DNA of 64,000 nucleotides, taken from assembly GCA_964017235.1 (NCBI GenBank), contig OZ024929.1, positions 29,137,464-29,201,463 of the forward strand, given 5' to 3'. The position numbers were made by a program, and so were the translations under genes. The notes beneath the pieces were generated by a model, which did no database searches, was not told the origin of the DNA, and saw nothing but the letters and a program-made list of their open reading frames with translations. The stretch's first letter is position 1, and each line of letters starts with the position of its first letter. Below are positions 55,385 to 64,000 of this stretch, in pieces. The stretch is from Sabellastarte sp. h YS-2021 (Eukaryota; Annelida; Polychaeta; Sabellida; Sabellidae).

Positions 55385-56760
55385 GCATGTGAAAGCTCTC
55401 CAAAATGTAGGTGAATGAGTTATTTGAGAAATATTGGCTATCTGCAATACTTTTAGTGATAATAGGCAGTTACTCATTTTGAGTAGGTGAGTAATTAGCT
55501 ACGGATCTGAAAATTCACTAATTGAAAGCTCTCCAAAATGTATGTGAATGAGTTATTTCAGAAATACAGTCTATCTGCAATACTTGTAGAGATAATTCGC
55601 ATTTACTCATTTTGAGTAGGTGAATAGTTAACTACGGGTGTGAAACTTCACCAAGTGAAAGCTCTCCCAAAAGTAGGTGAATGAGTTATTTGAGAGAAAT
55701 TGGCTATCTCCAATACTTTTACAGATAATTCACATTTACTCATTTTGATTAGGTGAGTAATTAGCTGCGGGTCTGGAACTTCACCATGTGAAAGCTCTCC
55801 CAAAAGTAGATGAACGAGTAATTTGATAAAAATTGGATACCCGCAATACTTTTAGAGATAATTAGCATTTACTCATTTTGAGGAGGTGAATAATTAGGTA
55901 CAGCTCTGAAAATTCACCAAGTGAAAGCTCTCCCAAAAGTAGGTGAATGAGTTATTTGATAAAAATTGGCTATCTGCAATACTTTTAGAGATAATTCACA
56001 TTTACTCATTTTCAGTAGGTGAGTAATTAGCTACGGGTCTGGAACTTCACCATGTGAAAGCCCTCCCAAAAGTCGATGAATGAGTTATTTGATAAAAATT
56101 GGATATCTGCAATACTTTTAGAGATAATTCACATTTACTCATTTTGAGTAGGTGAATAATTAGCTACGGGTCTGAAACCTCACCAAGTAAAAGCTCTCCC
56201 AAAAGTAGGTGAATGAGTTATTTGAGAAAAATTGGATATCTGCAATACTTTTACAGATAATTTACATTTACTCATTTTGAGTAGGTGAGTAATTAGCTAC
56301 GGGTCTGGAACTTCACCATGTGAAAGCTCTCCCAAAAGTAGATGAACGAGTAATTTGATAAAAATTGGATACTCGCAATACTTTTAGAGATAACTAGCAT
56401 TTACTCATTTTGAGGAGGTGAATAATTAGCTACGGCTCTGAAAATTCACCAAGTGAAAGCTCTCCCAAAAGTAGGTGAATGAGTTATTTGATAAAAATTG
56501 GCTATCTGCAATACTTTTAGAGATAATTCACATTTACTCATTTTCAGTAGGTGAGTAATTATCTACGGGTCTGGAACTTCACCATGTGAAAGCCCTCCCA
56601 AAAGTAGATGAATGAGTTATTTGATAAAAATTGGATATCCGCAATACTTTTAGAGATAATTCACATTTACTCATTTTGAGTAGGTGAATAATTAGCTACG
56701 GGTCTGAAACTTCACCAAGTGAAAACTCTTCCAAAAGTAGATGAAGCAGTTATTTGAGAA
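55385..56760. repeat. Tandem array, 133-bp unit, about 10-11 copies, with higher-order structure
   Basis: Unit starts (GAAAGCTCTCC) lie at 55391, 55523, 55657, 55790, 55923, 56056, 56188, 56322, 56455, 56588 and 56721. Units alternate between CCATGTG and CCAAGTG forms every 266 bp. A variant with GATGAACGAGTAATTTGATA recurs at 55809 and 56341, exactly 532 bp apart. It is a four-unit higher-order repeat. Confidence 0.9.
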
Positions 56761-58770
56761 AAATTATGTCATTATTTTGCCACAAATAAGAAAATAGCTA
56801 TTACTCACTTATGGCATGCAACAGAACCCCAAACTATATGCATTTACCCTACAGTCACAATTTCAAAGTAGGTATTACTCGGCTGTCCAATGTGCAACAG
56901 GTCTGAAACTTTACTATGTGATAGGTTATCAAAAACTAGATGACTAACATATTTGAAAATCTTTCCCTAACTTTAATACTTTTGAAGATATTTGACATTT
57001 ACTTATGTTGTTATTTTGCTACAAATACGAAAATAGCTATTCCTCACTTATGGCATGCAATACAACCCCAAAATATATATCATCTTATAGTTAAGGACAA
57101 AGTGGCTGAACAACATATTTGAAGAAAAAACTGTAACTGCAATAGTTTTGGAGTTACAATGGATTTACTCAACAGTCACTATTTCAAAGTAGCTACTACT
57201 TAGCTATGCAATGTGCAACAGGTCTGAAACTTTACTATGTGATAGCTTACAAAAAAGTAGATGAATGACATATTTGAAAAGAATTCCGTAACTTTAATAC
57301 TTCTGAAGATATTTGACATTTACTTATGTCATTATTTTGCTACTAATAAGAAAATAGCTATTACTCACTTATGGCATGCAATAGAACCCCAAACTACATG
57401 CCAGCTTATAGCTAAGGACAAAGTAGGTGAACAACATATTTTACGAAAATATTGTAACTGCAATAGTTTTGGAGTTACAATGGCTTTACTCAACTGTAGA
57501 ATTTCAAAGTAGCTATTACTCAGCTATCCAATGTGCAACAGATCTGAAACTTTACTATGTGATAGCTTATGAAAAAGTAGATGGATAACATATTTGAAAA
57601 GAATTCCCTAACTTTAATACTTTTGAAGATATTCGACATTTACTTATGTCATGATTTTGCTACAAATAACAAAATAGCTATTACTCACTTATGGCATGCA
57701 ATAGAACCCCAAACTATGTACCATCTTATAGCTGAGGACAAAGTAGCTGAACAACATATTTTAGGAAAATACTCTAACTGCAATAGTTTTGGAGTTACAA
57801 TGGCTTTACTCAACAGTCAGAATTTCGAAGTAGCTATAACTCAGCTATCCAAGGTGCAACAGGTCTGAAACTTTAGTATGTTATAGCTTACCAAAAAGTA
57901 GATGGACAACATATTTGAAAAGATTTCCCTAACTTCAATACTTTTGAAGATATTTGACATTTACTTCTTCTGTTATTTAGCTACAAATGAGAAAATAGCT
58001 ATTACTCACTTATGGTAAGCAATAGAACCCCAAACTATGTACCATCTTATAGCTAAGAACAAAGTAGCTGAACAACATATTTTAGGAAAATACTCCAACT
58101 GCAATAGTTTTGGAGTTACAATGGCTTTACTCAACAGTCAGAATTTCAAAGTAGCTATTACTCAGCTATCCAAGGTGCAACAGGTCTGAAACTTTACTAT
58201 GTCATAGCTTACCAAAAAGTAGATGGACAACATATTTGAAAAGATTTCCCTAACTTTAATACTTTTGAAGATATTTGACATTTACTTCTTCTGTTATTTA
58301 GCTACAAATGAGAAAATAGCTATTACTCACTTATGGCATGCAATAGAACCCCAAAGTATGTACCATCTTATAGCTAAGGACAAAGTAGCTGAACAACATA
58401 TTTTAGGAAAATACTCTAACTGCCATAGTTTTGGAGTTACAATCGCTTTACTCACCAGTCAGAATTTCAAAGTAGCTATTACTCAGCTATCCAAGGTGCA
58501 ACAGGTCTGAAACTTTAGTATGTCATAGCTTACCAAAAAGAAGATGGACAACATATTTGAAAAGATTTCCCTAACTTCAATACTTTTGAAGATATCTGAC
58601 ATTTACTTCTTCTGTTATTTAGCTACAAATGAGAAAGTAGCTATTACTCACTTATGGCATGCAATGGGACCCCAAACTATGTACCATGTTATAGCTAAGG
58701 ACAAAGTAGCTGAACAACATATTTGAAGAAAAAGTTGTTACTGCAATAGTTTTTGAGTTATGAGCCCTTT
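56760..58770. repeat. Tandem array, 321-bp unit, about 6 copies
   Basis: Unit landmarks (ACATATTTGAAAA) lie at 56947, 57268, 57589, 57909, 58231 and 58552, period 320-322. Units include CTTATGGCATGCAATAGAAC, ATCTTATAGCTAAGGACAAA and TTTTGGAGTTACAATGG. Because 321 is a multiple of three, each unit shows the same ~95-codon open frame. The similarity among copies is high at silent and replacement sites alike, so coding is not supported. Confidence 0.9.
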
Positions 58771-59095
58771 ACTCAAAGTAGCTATGATTGCTATTACTCA
58801 CTTATCTTTAGGCCTAAGTCAATAAAACCAAAACTTTTTCAAGGGCATGAAAATTCATTGGGACAATTAATTTACAAAAAATCTGTAGCTGTAGTAGTTT
58901 TGGAGAAATCTATGTGACTAACTAACGCACGCACACACGCACGGACGCACACACAGACATGATTTCATAATCTCCCTCCCAGGCTAAAGCCCGGCGGGAG
59001 ATAATAAATTTGAAATAAAAGGATCACGGTTCACTACTTTTGAGAAATGACCCATTTTGGTATAGTTCATAATAACAAGACTACTGCCTCAGTGG

Positions 59096-60066
59096 TTATC
59101 TCCCACCTTAGGATCAGTAATAATAATGGAGATCTAAGGGAGATATAAGGCCTTTGTAGTAAGATGACCCTACTTCACATTAAAGAAGGGGTCAAAGGTC
59201 AAAGTCAATATTTCCTATAAATTGTTTTCACACTCTGAACCCCTAGGTGCATTGAAAAGGGAGATATAAGGCTGTCTTAGTAAGATAACCCCATATGACA
59301 TTACACATGTGATATGGCGACTATATTTTTTCAAAACAAGATTAAAATTTCTATCATGCTAATTTCCTAGCCAAAAATCTTTTTTGCAAATATGATTAAC
59401 TTAGCTGCAATATTTCAAGATTTAGAGTATCTTAATGAGTTTCAAACAATCAGCTATGAGAGCCATTTTATTTTTCAAAATGATGCAAAAATTTTCACAG
59501 GCGAAAGATTTGAAGGCCATGAATTCCTATGGACTTTGTAAAACCTATATTTATTTGCTTCTTCCTGATTTTTTTTTTCAAAAAAAAAGAGTATTTTTAC
59601 ATCTCTGAAAAGTTCTTGTTATTAAAACACATATTCATCAATATAGATTTTTGATTTAAAGCACTTTTAACTTTCACTATCCTCATTTGACTTTGAAGGA
59701 GGAACCCAAGGTTAAATCTGACCACATCAAAAGATTCCAGTCCATGATATCCTACAAGTTGCTTTCACACTGCAAACCTCTAGAACCAATAATAAGCGAG
59801 TTATAAGCAAGGTCAAATCTGACCACATCAGAAGATTCCCAGCCCATGATTTCCTATAGGTGGGCTGCACATACCAAACCTCTAGGAACAATAATAAGCG
59901 AGTTAGAAGCACTTTAAATTTGGCGTAATGATACTATCCGGTGGATAAAAGGAGTTATACAGCTTGATTTAAAACAAGTGATAAATGCACACATGCATGC
60001 ATACACACGCGAGCACAGAAGGCGTTTCATAATCTCCCAACCCTCGCCTTTGCCGGTGCGAGATTA
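59096..60066. mobile_element. Second element with ATCTCCC-type ends in the CHD intron
   Basis: TTATCTCCCACC at 59096 and a complement-like GGTGCGAGATTAAAA at 60052-60066 bound it. It includes two units (59650-59930) with CTCTAGGAACAATAATAAGC and TCTGACCACATCAGAAGATT, inverted relatives of the 137-bp units at 17897-18172. The ends match imperfectly. Confidence 0.5.
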
Positions 60067-60119
60067 AAATGCAACTGTAGTAACATCTGTTTAATAGCGC
60101 CCCTTTTTCAATTAAGAAG

Positions 60120-60500
60120 TTTAAGTGCGAAAAGTATTTAAAGCATTGCCATGGCAACAGGTGTTGCCAGATACCCTCCCAAACCTACTTAGCTGTAGAT
60201 CCTGTTTCAGCTAACATATCCTGAAAATTTGGTGAAAATCCATGCATAGGTTTAGGATGTGCAACACCCACAAACGTTAAAATCCCAAAAATTCAAAGTG
60301 TTGCCATGGCAACAGTTGTTGCCAGATACCCCCCAAAAAACTAATCAGCTCTAGATCCTCTTGGGGTAAACATACCCTAAAAAATTTGGTGAAAATCAGT
60401 GCATGGGTTCAGGCTTTGGAACACCCACAAGCTTTATGCCCACCGCCACCGATGCCTGTATGGCATAGAGGACTAGAATAATCCCAGCCTTTATGGGTCG
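60120..60500. repeat. Two-copy repeat (154 bp) carrying X-box-like palindromes
   Basis: TTGCCATGGCAACAG starts both units (60147 and 60301). Units share GTTGCCAGATACCC, TAGATCCT, AAATTTGGTGAAAATC and AACACCCACAA. The tail ATCCCAGCCTTTATGGGTCG may form a terminal hairpin. The rest of 60501-61032 is plain intron. Confidence 0.7.
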
Positions 60501-61032
60501 AGGTGAAAAAAGCTCAAATAATTGATATTCTATGGTGCACAAGATGCGACAAAAACTAATTCACTGATGCATTTTGTTTTACATTTTTGTTTGCTTTGTA
60601 TGCTTTACTTCTTTGTTGTCTTTTCTGATTTACTTCAAACTTACCACACGATGTATTTGTATGTGAACAGAAATATATCAATATCTAACTCAAGCTACCT
60701 TCTATTTAATCTTCTTATACTGTGCCCACATTTTCTTATGAAATTTCCCTTATATTATTTCAGGTATTTCTGTTATTTGCATTACCTGACTTTTGCATGG
60801 GGAGATTAAGCGCTATAAAAGTTCAATTAGAACTTATCTTATTGTCTTTCTTATGTTTGCTGCTGTAGTTCTATTTCTCGCATTTAAATTGCTGGTTTAA
60901 TTACCAAATCAGTTGTAAGTTTCTTGACTTGTTTCATTTTATTTTAGTTCACCTTAGTACTTGTCTTATTTCCCTTGTTTCTATTGTCTGGGAAAACTTA
61001 TTATTATAACACCCGACACATTTTTCACTTAC

Positions 61033-61077
61033 CTGATTTACTTGGTGCGGTTTGCGATATTTTCACCCCCTGCTGCT
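61033..61077 (-). CDS. CHD4: CHD3/4/5 (Mi-2) gene, 45-bp microexon
   Basis: The acceptor is TTGTTTTCAG|AG and the donor TCAG|GTAAGT, both strong. In the phase set by the preceding exon it reads EQQGVKISQTAPSKS, then one base of the next codon. Its size (15 codons) makes it a possible cassette exon, since skipping keeps the frame. Confidence 0.7.
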
Positions 61078-63120
<2,043 letters not shown>

Positions 63121-63491
63121 TCAGCATAAATATATGGGCATCGAGCAGCGGGTTACATTCTATGGACGTAAAGTGCACAGATTTTAAAATAATTTTGCAA
63201 TAAATAAATAAATAAAACAGAATTGAGATATGAAATAGAATAGCTGGTTCTGTGGTGGTAGGATACAGTGAACAGGCTTTGTGTAACAAAAATAAATAGA
63301 AAAGTATTCAATCTGGTTTATAAAGGAATACATATATGGGGTATAAGGTGAACAGAGTGTAATCATTGAAAACATTTTCCAGGACCAGCAGAATATGACC
63401 TATTGTATGTGCAATATCTTCATACTGGTTAAGTATATCTAGCACAGGGAACATGCTGTGTGAATTGCACTACTGGAGTATCACACCACTA

Positions 63492-63614
<123 letters not shown>

Positions 63615-63887
63615 TTAATTCTATTACATAACTGCATCCAATGTGCAAAAAAGTCATAGAGTAAATTGAAGTTATGTAGGGTACAATCATTTAAATCAGT
63701 CCTGGTGACTGCTGGGACTTTATTAGACAGAGCTGGCATTCATTAATAAAATAAAAGAACATAAGAGTTGGAAAGACCACTGAATCTTGCACTACAGTGT
63801 TCATTGTGTGTGAATTTCAATGTCCTCACATGTAACACTATTATTGGGTGATAACTAAGTACTATTAGTGTAACAACTTGTCCTTTA

Positions 63888-64000
<113 letters not shown>

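Larger units (their letters stand above)
55230..59004. mobile_element. TIR-bounded tandem-core element in a CHD intron
   Basis: It is bounded by TTATCTCCCGCC (55230-55241) and its exact complement GGCGGGAGATAA (58993-59004). Inside lie two consecutive tandem arrays (133-bp and 321-bp units) and a right-end segment (58800-59004) shared with 10180-10460. No transposase is encoded. It resembles the tandem-core non-autonomous elements of bivalves; whether it moves by a DDE transposase or by rolling-circle replication cannot be told here. Confidence 0.7.

Noticed and set aside
56940-58726. Six similar open frames of 60-95 codons in the 321-bp array, as a possible repeated-peptide gene
   Set aside because: The openness follows from a repeat length divisible by three. 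Frames stop in every unit, there is no domain, signal peptide or splice context, and neighbouring arrays with other periods behave as non-coding satellites.

Overview
This is a eukaryotic window with interrupted genes, GT-AG introns, SINEs, YR-retrotransposons and satellite arrays. The mix of repeats (AGGTCA-rich tandem elements, tRNA- and 5S-derived SINEs, DIRS and Ngaro elements) and the protein similarities suggest a marine invertebrate, most likely a bivalve mollusc. That assignment is inference. No bacterial-type genes, operons or CRISPR arrays are present.

Two host genes are supported. (1) On the + strand, about 14.8-23.1 kb, lies a PARP12/TIPARP-type mono-ADP-ribosyltransferase: CCCH-type finger region, two WWE domains and a C-terminal ART domain, on seven phase-compatible exons. 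An upstream exon carries an in-frame TGA, and a coding exon's 3' end with its splice donor has been amplified into a tandem array. (2) On the - strand, from the right edge down to about 51.8 kb, lie the last six exons of a CHD3/4/5 (Mi-2) chromatin remodeller. Its CHDCT2 domain is unmistakable at 62.9-64.0 kb; the terminal exons are predicted from splice phase.

The rest is almost all repeats. 0.4-1.5 kb: a 78-bp hairpin satellite. 1.9-5.3 kb: a TIR element containing a fold-back element that contains a second copy of its own family, next to an AGGTCA-rich element split by a SINE. 5.4-10.5 kb: satellite fragments, MITEs and one candidate promoter. 10.6-12.7 kb: an eroded LTR-retrotransposon-like relic with an integrase fragment and, downstream on the same strand, a TatD-like hydrolase fragment. 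27.9-34.7 kb: a Ngaro-type YR retrotransposon on the - strand with the full A1-ORFs-B1-A2-B2 split direct repeats. 35.9-49.0 kb: a nest in which an old - strand DIRS relic is split by a 2.9-kb TIR element (itself carrying an AGGTCA array) and by a younger, structurally complete 7-kb DIRS element on the + strand. 55.2-60.1 kb, inside a CHD intron: two TIR-bounded elements whose cores are tandem arrays, one with higher-order structure.

The most notable points are the layered nest of elements with interruptions and one empty site readable in the window, the recombinase of the young DIRS stopping just before its catalytic tyrosine, the possible integrase/TatD association, and the serially duplicated splice donor in the PARP gene.
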